A stretch of DNA of 64,000 nt, from the NCBI RefSeq assembly GCF_900450765.1, contig NZ_UGGU01000003.1, forward strand, positions 1,440,854-1,504,853, in the 5' to 3' direction. Position numbers and translations under genes: made by a program. Under the pieces are notes generated by a model. The model was not told where the DNA came from, searched no databases, and saw only the letters and a list, made by a program, of their open reading frames with translations. Each line of letters starts with the position of its first letter. Positions within the stretch are counted from its first letter, which is position 1. Source of the stretch: Fusobacterium necrogenes. GTDB taxonomy: Bacteria > Fusobacteriota > Fusobacteriia > Fusobacteriales > Fusobacteriaceae. Below are positions 1-8,572 of the stretch, in pieces.

Positions 1-524
1 TCCACTGAACCTATTCTTCTAATCTCTTCATTCATTCTTCTCATATGTTTAACAGCTTCTATTATATCACCAGTTCCAGGTTCCCCCTTAGTTCTTATCA
101 TACTTGCTCCCTCTTGTATTCTTCTTAGAGCTTCTCCTAAATTTTTTGCTCCACATACAAATGGAACTTGAAATTTAGTTTTATCTATATGAAATCTATC
201 ATCTGCTGGAGTTAATACTTCACTCTCATCTATATAATCAATCTCTAAAGATTCTAATATTTGAGCTTCTACAAAATGTCCAATTCTAACTTTTGCCATA
301 ACAGGAATAGAAACAGCTTTTTGAATCTCTTTTATCATCTTAGGGTCTGACATTCTTGCTACTCCACCATTTTTTCTTATATCAGCTGGAACTTTTTCCA
401 AAGCCATTACAGCACAAGCACCTGCTTTTTCAGCTATAATTGCTTCCTCTGGAGTAGTAACATCCATTATTACTCCTCCTTTTAACATCTGTGCTAAATT
501 TTTATTAAGCTCATATCTTGACAT
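1..524 (-). CDS. pdxS: Pyridoxal 5'-phosphate synthase subunit PdxS (partial, cut by window start)
   Basis: PdxS builds pyridoxal phosphate (vitamin B6) from ribose 5-phosphate, glyceraldehyde 3-phosphate and ammonia supplied by the glutaminase PdxT. Reading the minus strand from the ATG at 524 gives 174 residues of an uninterrupted TIM-barrel protein; the family is about 290 residues, so roughly the last 115 lie outside the window. The lysine that binds the pentose is in [10 protein letters not shown] (about K78) and the second swinging lysine is in [11 protein letters not shown] (about K146). The gene diverges from pdxR, the usual arrangement for a MocR-regulated PLP pathway. pdxT, if present, would follow beyond the window edge. 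Identity is secure; the completeness of the gene cannot be judged here. Confidence 0.95.
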   Translation of the reverse strand, partial: MSRYELNKNLAQMLKGGVIMDVTTPEEAIIAEKAGACAVMALEKVPADIRKNGGVARMSDPKMIKEIQKAVSIPVMAKVRIGHFVEAQILESLEIDYIDESEVLTPADDRFHIDKTKFQVPFVCGAKNLGEALRRIQEGASMIRTKGEPGTGDIIEAVKHMRRMNEEIRRIGSV

Positions 525-568
525 AATTATCACCCTTTATTATTTTTTATATTCATATTATAATAAGA

Positions 569-658
569 GTACCGGTACAATTATATTATTTATAAAAGTA
601 TTATTACATATCTTTGTTATAAATTCAATTTTTTCATCTAAAATTGTACCGTAACAAT
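569..658. promoter_or_regulatory. Probable PdxR operators between pdxS and pdxR
   Basis: The 152-base divergent intergenic region contains the perfect palindrome GTACCGGTAC at 569-578. Its right part continues as GGTACAATT (574-582), which recurs inverted as AATTGTACC at 642-650. The second site also lies within ATTGT-6 bp-ACAAT (643-658). Paired sites in a divergent pdxS/MocR promoter region are what MocR-type PdxR regulators bind. That this is the PdxR operator is inferred from position and symmetry. Confidence 0.6.
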
Positions 659-676
659 TTTAAAAGGAGAAAAGTA

Positions 677-2068
677 ATGAATAATTTAAAACTATTTCCT
701 GGAGATACTCTATATTTAAAACTATATAACTTTTTAAAAAAAGATATTGAAGATAAAAAAATTTTATCTAAACTTCCTAGTATTAGAAAATTAGCAAAGG
801 ATTTTAATATAAGTATTTTTACAGTAATAAAAGCTTATGAACTATTAGAGAAAGATGAATATGTTGCTAGTAAAAAAGGGAGTGGTTTTTTTATAAAAAA
901 TAATAGGAATCAACATATTTTTTACTCTGAAGATTATATGGCAAATGAAGATTTTAAATATAATTACTTCAATGAAAATTGTACAATTGATTTTTCTTCT
1001 GCATCTCCTAAAAGTAATTTTTTCCCCATTGAAATTTTAAAAGATAGTATTAATAAAATATTAGATACCGATGGAGAAAAAGCCTTACTCTATGAAGTTC
1101 CACAAGGAAATATCAACTTTAGAAAAACTATTGTTAATAATTTAAAAAGTTTTAATATTTTTACAAACTTAGATAATATTCAAATCATATCAGGAGCACA
1201 ACAGGGAATTAATCTATTGAGTCAAATTTTAATTCAAAGTGGGGATATTGTTGTTATTGAAAATCCTACATATAAGGGAGCTATAAATAGTTTTTTAAAT
1301 AGTGGAGCATCTATAAAAAAGATTTCAATTGAAGAGGATGGAATCAATTTAGATGAATTAGAGAGTTTTCTTAAATTTAATAAGATAAAACTTCTCTATA
1401 CAATACCTATATTTCAAAATCCCACTGGAGTAACTCTATCTGAAAAGAAAAAAATAAAACTTTTAAAATTAGCTGCAAAGTATGACTTTTATATTCTTGA
1501 AGATGACAGCAGCTCAGATATATATTTTAATAAAAAAATTTTACCTTTAAAAAATTTTGATAATAATAATCGAGTAATCTATATAAAAAGTTATTCAAAA
1601 GTTTTTATGCCTGGTTTTAGACTTGGATTCATGATAACTCCTAACTCTCTTATCAATGAAATTGTTCGAGCTAAATACTCTTCAGATATTTCAACTTCAG
1701 GATTAAATCAGAGGGTTTTTCAACATTTTTTAGAAAATAATATTTGGGAAGAGTATACTGAAAAACTTAGAATTCATTTTAAAGAAAAACAACTCTTCCT
1801 CATTGAGAAACTTTCAAACATAGATAAAATTTCTTTTTCTAAACCTCAAGGGGGGCTCTCTTTTTGGATAAAACTTCCTAATAATATAACTGGAGAAGCT
1901 GTATATTTTAAACTCATTAAACAAGGAGTTAAAATTATTCCAGGAGTTGTTTTTTCCAATGATTTTTCTAACTATATTAGATTAAGCTTTGCTCAATGCT
2001 CACTTGAAGATATAGATAGAGGAGTTGAAATACTAAGAAGTACTATTGAGGAATTAAACTCTCTTTAA
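677..2068 (+). CDS. pdxR: MocR-family transcriptional regulator of PLP synthesis (PdxR)
   Basis: This is a GntR-type winged-helix domain (about residues 10-75, PSIRKLAKDFNISIFTVIKAY) fused to a class I aminotransferase-like domain (about 100-460). The PLP-binding lysine lies in the SYSKVF segment. MocR proteins sense PLP through the aminotransferase fold and control vitamin B6 synthesis genes; divergence from pdxS supports that job here. I chose the ATG at 677 (463 residues) because AAGGAGA lies 6 bases upstream; an in-frame ATG at 644 would add 11 residues but has no ribosome-binding site and overlaps the putative operator. Whether it activates or represses pdxS cannot be told from sequence. 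Confidence 0.88.
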   Translation: MNNLKLFPGDTLYLKLYNFLKKDIEDKKILSKLPSIRKLAKDFNISIFTVIKAYELLEKDEYVASKKGSGFFIKNNRNQHIFYSEDYMANEDFKYNYFNENCTIDFSSASPKSNFFPIEILKDSINKILDTDGEKALLYEVPQGNINFRKTIVNNLKSFNIFTNLDNIQIISGAQQGINLLSQILIQSGDIVVIENPTYKGAINSFLNSGASIKKISIEEDGINLDELESFLKFNKIKLLYTIPIFQNPTGVTLSEKKKIKLLKLAAKYDFYILEDDSSSDIYFNKKILPLKNFDNNNRVIYIKSYSKVFMPGFRLGFMITPNSLINEIVRAKYSSDISTSGLNQRVFQHFLENNIWEEYTEKLRIHFKEKQLFLIEKLSNIDKISFSKPQGGLSFWIKLPNNITGEAVYFKLIKQGVKIIPGVVFSNDFSNYIRLSFAQCSLEDIDRGVEILRSTIEELNSL

Positions 2069-2071
2069 TAA

Positions 2072-2099
2072 TAAAAAAGGGGGGCTTTTGCCCCCAACT
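2072..2099 (-). terminator. Intrinsic terminator of upp
   Basis: The stem GGGGGC/GCCCCC with a 4-base loop (2080-2095) is followed, on the minus strand, by CTTTTTTATTATT. On the plus strand there is no T-run after the hairpin, so this mainly ends upp transcription. Confidence 0.85.
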
Positions 2100-2106
2100 C
2101 TATAAA

Positions 2107-2730
2107 TTATTTAGTTCCAAATATTCTATCTCCACAATCTCCAAGTCCTGGATAGATATATCCTTCTGCTGTTAATCCTTGGTCAATTTTAGCTGTATAT
2201 ATAGCTACATCAGGATGTTTGTTTAATAATTTTGCTATTCCTTCTGGAGCAGCTACTAAACACATAAATATTATATCCTTTACTCCACTATTTTTTAAAT
2301 AGTCAATAGCATATACAGCTGAACCACCAGTAGCTAACATTGGGTCTACAACTATTACCTTTCTAGATGTAATATCTACAGGAAGTTTACAATAGTAATA
2401 TACCGGTTCTAAAGTTTCTTCATTTCTATATACACCTATATGTCCAACTTTAGCAGTAGGCATAAGGTCTAATATACCATCTGTCATTCCAAGTCCTGCT
2501 CTTAAGATGGGAACAATAGCTAGTCTATCTTGTAACTCACACCCTATTGTTGTCATAAGTGGGGTTGTAACTTCTTTATCTTGTAATTTCAAATTTTTTG
2601 TTGCCTCATATGTCATAAGTTTTGCTATCTCATTTAAGTTTTCCCTAAATGATTTAGTATCTGTTTCTATGCTTCTCATAATCGTCAACTTATGCTGAAT
2701 TAATGGATGATTTATCTCTATTACTGCCAT
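2107..2730 (-). CDS. upp: Uracil phosphoribosyltransferase
   Basis: Upp converts uracil and PRPP to UMP in the cytoplasmic pyrimidine salvage pathway. The 207 residues match the normal family length. The PRPP-binding motif is visible as [14 protein letters not shown] (about 125-138), and the C-terminal uracil-binding stretch [17 protein letters not shown] is intact. The start has GGAGGAAATA just upstream. The gene is monocistronic, with its own terminator. The matching uracil permease (uraA) lies about 8 kb away on the same strand. Confidence 0.97.
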   Translation of the reverse strand: MAVIEINHPLIQHKLTIMRSIETDTKSFRENLNEIAKLMTYEATKNLKLQDKEVTTPLMTTIGCELQDRLAIVPILRAGLGMTDGILDLMPTAKVGHIGVYRNEETLEPVYYYCKLPVDITSRKVIVVDPMLATGGSAVYAIDYLKNSGVKDIIFMCLVAAPEGIAKLLNKHPDVAIYTAKIDQGLTAEGYIYPGLGDCGDRIFGTK

Positions 2731-2821
2731 TATTTCCTCCTATAAATATTTATTCTATTACCATTATACTACAATTTTAAAAAAAGAAAAAACAAATATT
2801 TTAATCTAAATATATTTTATA

Positions 2822-2850
2822 GAAAAAAAGCAGGATACTTATACCCTGCT
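2822..2850 (-). terminator. Intrinsic terminator of rpmE
   Basis: AGCAGG (2829-2834) pairs with CCTGCT (2845-2850), with extra pairing inside. The hairpin is followed on the minus strand by CTTTTTTTCT. Confidence 0.8.
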
Positions 2851-2864
2851 TTCTTATTTTTAAA

Positions 2865-3077
2865 CTATTTTCCAAAGCTGTACTTCTTATTGAATTTATC
2901 AACTCTTCCAGCTGCATCAATAAACTTAGCCTTTCCAGTATAAAATGGATGGCACTTTGAGCATACAGCTACCTTAAGTTCACTTCCTCTAGCATAAGTT
3001 GATCTTGTTTCGAATTTTTCTCCACAAGTACACTCAACAGTTACAACATTATATTGTGGATGAATTCCGTTTTTCAT
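2865..3077 (-). CDS. rpmE: 50S ribosomal protein L31, zinc-binding form
   Basis: This is a 70-residue ribosomal protein of the large subunit. It keeps the zinc-ribbon cysteines (VECTCGEKF near residue 16-18 and [11 protein letters not shown] near 38-41), so it is the Zn-dependent (type A) L31 rather than the cysteine-free alternative. It stands alone between upp and a divergent RNase H gene and has its own terminator. Nothing unusual is visible. Confidence 0.96.
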   Translation of the reverse strand: MKNGIHPQYNVVTVECTCGEKFETRSTYARGSELKVAVCSKCHPFYTGKAKFIDAAGRVDKFNKKYSFGK

Positions 3078-3234
3078 ATCTTCACCTTCCTACAAAAACT
3101 TTTCTTAATATCGGAATTATTTTACCATAATTCTTAGATTTGTGCAACTATTTTTTAATATCTTTTAAAAATATTTGTAAATTTCTATTTTATGAGGTAA
3201 TATATCCTTATAAAGAAATCTTAGGAGGGAAGTT

Positions 3235-3855
3235 GTGACAAAAAAATTTTATGCATACTTTTTAGAAAATGAAAAAGTTACTGGAATTGTTGAAACATGG
3301 GACGAATGTAAAAACTTAGTTCATGGAAAAAAAGCTAGATATAAATCATTTTCTACAAGAATCGAATGTGAAAATTGGTTAGAGACAGGGGCTAACTATG
3401 AAAAAAAAGCTGGGATAAAAAAAGAAATTCAACAAAATCTTCCAATAGGAATATATTTTGATGCAGGAACTGGTAGAGGAATAGGAGTAGAAACAAGAAT
3501 TACTGATGAAAAAGGAAATTCACTTACCCATTTTAATTCTTATGGATATCCCTCTAATGAATTTGGAAATGTCTATTTAGGTAAAGAAAAAACAAATAAC
3601 TTTGGTGAATTACTTGGACTCTTACTAGCTATTGATATTGCTACAAAAGGAAATTACAAACATATTTATGGTGATAGTAATTTAGTTTTATTCTTTTGGT
3701 CTAAAGGAATTTTTAAAAAAGATACACTTCCTTGTGAAACTATAGAATTAATCCTAAAAGTTATAGAAGCTAGAAAAAAATTTGAGCTTTCTGGAGGAAG
3801 TATAGAATATATATCTGGAGACTATAATCCTGCTGACTTAGGGTTTCATAAATAA
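3235..3855 (+). CDS. Ribonuclease H with N-terminal viroplasmin-like domain
   Basis: The protein degrades RNA in RNA-DNA hybrids. Residues 3-47 (KKFYAYFLENEKVTGIVETW) form a caulimovirus viroplasmin-type domain, which binds hybrid duplexes in RNase HI/H1 enzymes. Residues 70-206 are the RNase H fold, with candidate metal-binding acids D76 (IYFDAG), E125 (NFGELLGLL), D147 (YGDSN) and D201 (NPADLG). The start is a GTG at 3235 preceded by TTAGGAGGGA; no better ATG exists. At 206 residues it is of normal length for this class. It is followed after 10 bases by a YwaF-like membrane gene, probably cotranscribed but functionally unrelated. Confidence 0.9.
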   Translation: MTKKFYAYFLENEKVTGIVETWDECKNLVHGKKARYKSFSTRIECENWLETGANYEKKAGIKKEIQQNLPIGIYFDAGTGRGIGVETRITDEKGNSLTHFNSYGYPSNEFGNVYLGKEKTNNFGELLGLLLAIDIATKGNYKHIYGDSNLVLFFWSKGIFKKDTLPCETIELILKVIEARKKFELSGGSIEYISGDYNPADLGFHK

Positions 3856-3865
3856 TGGAGGTAAT

Positions 3866-4555
3866 ATGGAAACTTTTAAATTATTTAGTATTGAACATTT
3901 CATGATGATTCTTATGACTTTTTTATTTTTCTTATTTTTGTTATTTCTAGCTAATTTTTTCAATAAAAGATATTTTGCAAAAATTTCGGCTATTATAATT
4001 TTTTGTATAAAATTAGCTGAGCTTATATATAGATATTTGTATAATGGAGAACAAATTTTTGAACTTCTACCATTACATCTTTGTAATATTTCACTAATAT
4101 TTGGTATTTTAATGATGCTTAGTGCTTCTAAAACATTATTTCAACTATGTTTTTATTGGAACTTAGGAGCAGTTTTTGCTATTATTACTCCTGATATTAA
4201 ATATTCTTTTCCTAATTTTATAACATTAAGTTTTTTTGTTACTCATTTTTATATAATATTTACAGTAGCTTATGCTTATATATTTTTTAGATTTCGTCCA
4301 GCCCTTTGGGGATATTTTATGGCATTCTTTACTCTTAATTTACTATCTTTAGGAGTTTATTTTATAAACGATATTCTTGGTACTAACTATCTATATGTAA
4401 ATAGACTACCAAATTTTTCATCACCTCTTAACTACTTTGGAGAATGGCCTTACTATATAATTGTTGTAGAAATGATATATATTATCCTTACATATCTTAT
4501 CTACTTTCCATTTAAAAGTAAGAGCGTTAAATTTGGAAAATCTAAATTTTATTAA
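3866..4555 (+). CDS. YwaF/TP0381-type integral membrane protein
   Basis: This 229-residue protein is almost entirely hydrophobic, with about six or seven predicted membrane segments. The conserved LLPLHLCNISLIFG stretch and the general layout match the TIGR02206 (YwaF, TP0381) family, whose function is not established. It follows the RNase H gene by 10 bases with its own GGAGG site. The charged C-terminal tail (FKSKSVKFGKSKFY) is probably cytoplasmic. I assign the family with good confidence but no function. Confidence 0.75.
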   Translation: METFKLFSIEHFMMILMTFLFFLFLLFLANFFNKRYFAKISAIIIFCIKLAELIYRYLYNGEQIFELLPLHLCNISLIFGILMMLSASKTLFQLCFYWNLGAVFAIITPDIKYSFPNFITLSFFVTHFYIIFTVAYAYIFFRFRPALWGYFMAFFTLNLLSLGVYFINDILGTNYLYVNRLPNFSSPLNYFGEWPYYIIVVEMIYIILTYLIYFPFKSKSVKFGKSKFY

Positions 4556-4650
4556 ATTTTATAATCAACTGCTTCTAGATTAGTTTATTATTTTATACCA
4601 TATAAACTCATAGAATAATAAAACGATAATTATACATACAAGTTAACTAT

Positions 4651-4690
4651 AAAAGGGATTGCTTAGACAATCCCTTTTATAATAATTTTT
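4651..4690 (+). terminator. Intrinsic terminator after the YwaF-like gene
   Basis: This is a perfect 11-bp stem, AAAAGGGATTG/CAATCCCTTTT, with a 6-base loop (4651-4678), followed by ATAATAATTTTTTA. The rest of the 252-base gap to 4808 holds only an AT-rich promoter region for the next gene. Confidence 0.8.
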
Positions 4691-4807
4691 TATTATTATA
4701 AAACAAACTTTTATAATTTTTTAGAAATTTTATCTAGATTTATTCATTAAAAAATATTATAATTAATACATGAACAAAAATATTTTTTTATAAAAAGGAG
4801 AAGAATT

Positions 4808-5749
4808 ATGACATTTTTTAAAGATATTTTGAAATCTCTACCAGTTGCTCTTACAGGATTAGCTTTAGGAATTTCTGGAATTAGTGCTGTTTTATCTATA
4901 ATTTTAAATCCTACATTCTTATATATTGGAAATTTTATTTCAATAATTCTCCTAGTCCCAATTATTATAAAAAATCTTCTTCATTTTGAAATTTTTAAAG
5001 AAGAATTAAAACATCCAACTTTAGGTAGTTTTATCCCTACACTTGATATGGCTCTAATGAATTTTTCAACCATACTATACAACTTCTCATTTTTATTAGG
5101 TAAACTACTTTGGTTTTTATGTATATTACTACATCTCATATTTGCCATATCTTTTATCTATCATAGATTAAAAAACTGGGATATTAAACATATGCTTCCA
5201 AGTTGGTTTGTTCCTCCTATTGGAATCGTTGTTGCTTGTGTTAACTCAAATTCAATGGGAATGCCTCATCTATCACATGCACTTTTCTACATAGGATTTA
5301 TATTCTATATCATAATGTTACCAATGATGCTTTATAGAATAATCTTTGTTGAAAGAATAGATGAAGCTAGATTACCAACATTTGCTATTATGGCTGCTCC
5401 ACCTAATCTTTGTTTAGCTGGATACTTAGTAGCTTTTAGTAATCCTAATCCAATTATAATTAATTTTCTCTTCCCATTGGGATTATTTATGACAGCACTC
5501 ATCTATATAGCTATGTTTAAAATATTTAGACTTAATTTTACGCCTATATATGCTTCTTTTACTTTTCCATTAGCTATTAGTTCGACAGCCATATTAAAAT
5601 ATTCAAACTATATCAAAAAATTTGACTCCACTAAAGGAGAAATATGGTATATTTTTGCATGTATAGCTGCTATAATAGCCACTATAATTATAACTAGTAT
5701 TTTTATAAAAATGTTAATTTTTCTCAAGAAAAATATAATTAAAATATAA
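4808..5749 (+). CDS. TDT-family (TehA/SLAC1-like) anion channel or transporter
   Basis: This 313-residue membrane protein has about ten hydrophobic segments. Its repeated helical hairpins resemble the TDT family, which includes the tellurite-resistance channel TehA, the malate transporter Mae1 and SLAC1 anion channels. The N-terminus (LPVALTGLALGISGISAV) and the mid-protein SWFVPPIGIVVACVNSNSMG segment fit that family. AAAAAGGAGAAGAATT precedes the ATG. The gene is isolated, with a terminator before it and a convergent gene after it. The transported ion cannot be deduced. Confidence 0.72.
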   Translation: MTFFKDILKSLPVALTGLALGISGISAVLSIILNPTFLYIGNFISIILLVPIIIKNLLHFEIFKEELKHPTLGSFIPTLDMALMNFSTILYNFSFLLGKLLWFLCILLHLIFAISFIYHRLKNWDIKHMLPSWFVPPIGIVVACVNSNSMGMPHLSHALFYIGFIFYIIMLPMMLYRIIFVERIDEARLPTFAIMAAPPNLCLAGYLVAFSNPNPIIINFLFPLGLFMTALIYIAMFKIFRLNFTPIYASFTFPLAISSTAILKYSNYIKKFDSTKGEIWYIFACIAAIIATIIITSIFIKMLIFLKKNIIKI

Positions 5750-5786
5750 TAAATTTTATAAAATAATAATTTAATAGCTGGACTTT

Positions 5787-7148
5787 TTATTTTTTATTGA
5801 GCTTTGATTTGGCTACATTTCCAAGAGTATTTAAAGTGTCCCATGTTAGGGAAAATGGTGGAGCATAGCATAAATCTAACATTCCTAATTCATCTATTGT
5901 CATATTCTTATCAATAGCTGCAGCCAATACATCTACCCTCAATACTGCTCCTTTTTTCCCTATTAATTGTCCTCCAAGTATTTCTCTTGTTTCATTATGA
6001 AAAATTAATTTAGCATATAATGGCTCCTGTCCAGGATAATATGAAGTTTGATTTACATCTTCTATAAATACACTTCCATATGGAATATTTAAGCTTTTTG
6101 CTTCTTCTTCTGTTATTCCTGTTCTACCAGCTTCTAAATTCATAATTTTTATAGCAGCAGAACCTAATGTACCCTTAAACTCAATCTCTACTCCTGCCAA
6201 ATGTTCACCAACAACTCTTCCTATCTTATTTGAAGTAGTTGCTAATGGTATATACACATTTTCCCTTCTTATTTTATGATAAACACTAGCACAATCTCCA
6301 GCAGCGTAAACTCCATCTACATTCGTTTTCCCCTTTCCATCTATAATTAAAGCTCCATTTCTCAACATCTCAAATCCTTTATCCTTCAAGAAATCTGTAT
6401 TTGGTTTTACTCCTATCGCTACTATTACGATATCAGCTAAATATTCTCCTTTATCTGTCTTCACTCCACTCACTTTTCCATCTTTAGATAAAAACTCCTG
6501 CACTCCTTCATTAAGATGTAGCTTTAATTTTTCTGTTTTATTTAATTCCTCTTCCATTAAGTCAGTAATCTCTTTATCAAAGCTCCCAAGCAAAACTCTT
6601 GATGAATGTTGAATAATTCTAACCTCTTTCCCTAAATGTATAACTGCCTCAGCTGCCTCTAATCCTATATATCCAGCTCCTATAATTATAATCTTTTGAT
6701 TTTCTGACTTTAATATCTCCTTTTTTAACTCTATTCCATCACTAAAATCTTTTAAATTAAAAATATTTCTTACTTCTGAATTTTTTATATCCAATTTTGC
6801 TGCTGAAGCACCAGTTGTAACTATTAGCTCATCATAATTATCACTAAAAACTCTCCCATTTTCTTTATCTAATACAGTTACCTCTCTCTTACTAATATCT
6901 ACATCTATAACTTCATGTAAACTTTTTATTTTAATTCCATCCTTAGCAAATTGCTCAGGTTCACGGGCTACCATTATATTAGCATCTTGATAAAAGTCTC
7001 CTACATAATAAGGTAATCCACAGGCTCCCCATGAAACAATATTAGTTTTTTCATATACTACTATCTCTAATTCTGAATTCAATCTTTTTGCTTTTGCAGC
7101 TGCACTCATTCCAGCAGCAACTCCTCCAATAATAATAATTTTTTTCAC
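5787..7148 (-). CDS. FAD-dependent pyridine nucleotide-disulfide oxidoreductase (CoA-disulfide reductase / NADH oxidase family)
   Basis: The FAD-binding motif is IIIGGVAAGMSAAAKAKR at the N-terminus and the NAD(P)H-binding Rossmann motif is IIIGAGYIGLEAAEAV near residue 156. A single redox-active cysteine sits in SWGACGLPYY (about C43), the arrangement of CoA-disulfide reductases and of NADH oxidases/peroxidases that carry one cysteine. The second FAD segment is GVYAAGDCA, and the dimerisation domain is complete (453 residues). Members protect anaerobes against oxygen or peroxide or keep CoA reduced. I cannot separate these activities from sequence, and no rhodanese domain is attached. Confidence 0.88.
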   Translation of the reverse strand: MKKIIIIGGVAAGMSAAAKAKRLNSELEIVVYEKTNIVSWGACGLPYYVGDFYQDANIMVAREPEQFAKDGIKIKSLHEVIDVDISKREVTVLDKENGRVFSDNYDELIVTTGASAAKLDIKNSEVRNIFNLKDFSDGIELKKEILKSENQKIIIIGAGYIGLEAAEAVIHLGKEVRIIQHSSRVLLGSFDKEITDLMEEELNKTEKLKLHLNEGVQEFLSKDGKVSGVKTDKGEYLADIVIVAIGVKPNTDFLKDKGFEMLRNGALIIDGKGKTNVDGVYAAGDCASVYHKIRRENVYIPLATTSNKIGRVVGEHLAGVEIEFKGTLGSAAIKIMNLEAGRTGITEEEAKSLNIPYGSVFIEDVNQTSYYPGQEPLYAKLIFHNETREILGGQLIGKKGAVLRVDVLAAAIDKNMTIDELGMLDLCYAPPFSLTWDTLNTLGNVAKSKLNKK

Positions 7149-7257
7149 TTTTCCACCTCTTTTTGTATCATTTTATCTGCTATTATTATATATCTTTTTT
7201 ATCTATTTTACAAAAAATTTTCTCTCCCTAGTAATAAAAATTTTTTATTGTATTCTT

Positions 7258-7710
7258 CTATTTTTTTGTACTTTTTTTAAATATTCTCATCATGTTAGTA
7301 GCTGTAAATATACCTACTGCCATAGCACCAGCTATTATAAATGTACTTATTCCTTTTTCTATTGCTAAAGAATAATTCTTATTAATTAAATTATACATCA
7401 TATAGTATATTCCTCCGCCTGGTGCAAGTGGTATAAGAGCTGCTATTAATATGGTTGTAACCGGAGTTTTTAATTTTCTAGCAGCTATTTCTGAATAAAG
7501 TGAAAGACATAATGAAGCCAAAAAATAATTAAGTCCATCTGTCAAATTACAATTCTTTCCCAAAAGATATACTACCCAACTTATTCCTCCAGCTATTCCT
7601 GTATGAATTAAATTTCTATTTTTGATATTAAACATTATTCCAAATCCAATAGTAGCAATTATTGAAGCAATTATCTGTACCAACCAATTATTAAAATATA
7701 TATCTATCAT
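7258..7710 (-). CDS. Threonine/serine exporter, small subunit (YjjB/ThrE_2 type)
   Basis: This 150-residue protein has about four to five membrane segments and corresponds to the C-terminal half of ThrE (DUF3815/YjjB). The LIPLAPGGGIYYMMYNLI motif is characteristic. It overlaps the preceding yjjP-like gene by 4 bases (ATGA at 7707-7710), so the two are translationally coupled and should form one transporter. Export of threonine or serine is the known role of the family. Confidence 0.85.
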   Translation of the reverse strand: MIDIYFNNWLVQIIASIIATIGFGIMFNIKNRNLIHTGIAGGISWVVYLLGKNCNLTDGLNYFLASLCLSLYSEIAARKLKTPVTTILIAALIPLAPGGGIYYMMYNLINKNYSLAIEKGISTFIIAGAMAVGIFTATNMMRIFKKSTKK

Positions 7711-8474
7711 ATCGTTTCTCCCAATTTTAAAAAAATATTAAGTGCTATTCCAGATCCTACTGCAATGGATGTTCCTATCATGACAACTTCCATGAACCTT
7801 GACATTCCAGTCACTAAATCACCAGCAAAAATATCTCTCATTGAATTAATAAAAGCAACTCCTGGAACTAATATCATAAGTGTTGATATAATTGTTATTG
7901 AAACTCCTATTATAAATCCCATATGATAAAAAATGCATGCTGAAGTAGTTGCTATAAATCCACAAATTAAATTAGTAAAAAATATCCCTAAATTAAGTTT
8001 ATCTGAGATTTTTAAAAATATCGATGTTATTAAGCCTGATAAAAATGAAGCTAAAAAATCATTAAAATTTCCTAAAAATAGTATAGAAAAAAATGATGCT
8101 CCTATACAATTACCAAACATACTAACTAAATGAGAATATGGTTTTTCCTCTTTAATTATTTTTAATTCTTTTTCTAGCATTTCCACATCATAATTCTCTA
8201 TTCCTTTAACTACTGAAGAAATTTTATATACTTTATCTAAATTTATCCCTCTTGATTTCACTCTCCTAAGTAATGATACAATCTCTCCTGTAGAATTTTC
8301 AAAAGTTATAATAATACAAGTGAGAGTAGCAAAACATTGAGAATGGAAACCAAAATATTGTGCCACTGCACATACACTATTTTCTACTCTATAAACTTCT
8401 GACCCATTTTCTAAAAGCATTTCCCCTACATCTCCAACAAGATTTAATACTCTATATTCATATTCTTTATCCAT
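7707..8474 (-). CDS. Threonine/serine exporter, large subunit (YjjP/ThrE type)
   Basis: The N-terminal soluble part (GEMLLENGSEVYRVENSV, and CFATLTCIIITF) matches the DUF1212/ThrE domain, with about five membrane segments after residue 115. I place the start at the ATG at 8474 (255 residues) because GAGG lies just upstream in AAGAGGAATGAGAGT. An upstream in-frame ATG at 8492 would add 6 residues but has no ribosome-binding site. It forms a two-gene unit with the YjjB-like gene through a 4-base overlap. Confidence 0.87.
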   Translation of the reverse strand: MDKEYEYRVLNLVGDVGEMLLENGSEVYRVENSVCAVAQYFGFHSQCFATLTCIIITFENSTGEIVSLLRRVKSRGINLDKVYKISSVVKGIENYDVEMLEKELKIIKEEKPYSHLVSMFGNCIGASFFSILFLGNFNDFLASFLSGLITSIFLKISDKLNLGIFFTNLICGFIATTSACIFYHMGFIIGVSITIISTLMILVPGVAFINSMRDIFAGDLVTGMSRFMEVVMIGTSIAVGSGIALNIFLKLGETI

Positions 8475-8518
8475 ACTCTCATTCCTCTTCATTAATAATT
8501 TTTAGTAAATTTGAATAA

Positions 8519-8568
8519 AAAAAGGACTAAGTCAGATTATCCTGAATTTAATCCTTATTCTTTTTTTA
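8519..8568 (-). terminator. Terminator after pepF
   Basis: A long stem with G-U pairs (arms 8522-8535 and 8542-8556) is followed on the minus strand by CCTTTTTTTATTC. The other strand also ends in a T-run (CTTTTTTTATT), but all flanking genes here are on the minus strand. Confidence 0.75.
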
Positions 8569-8572
8569 TTAT

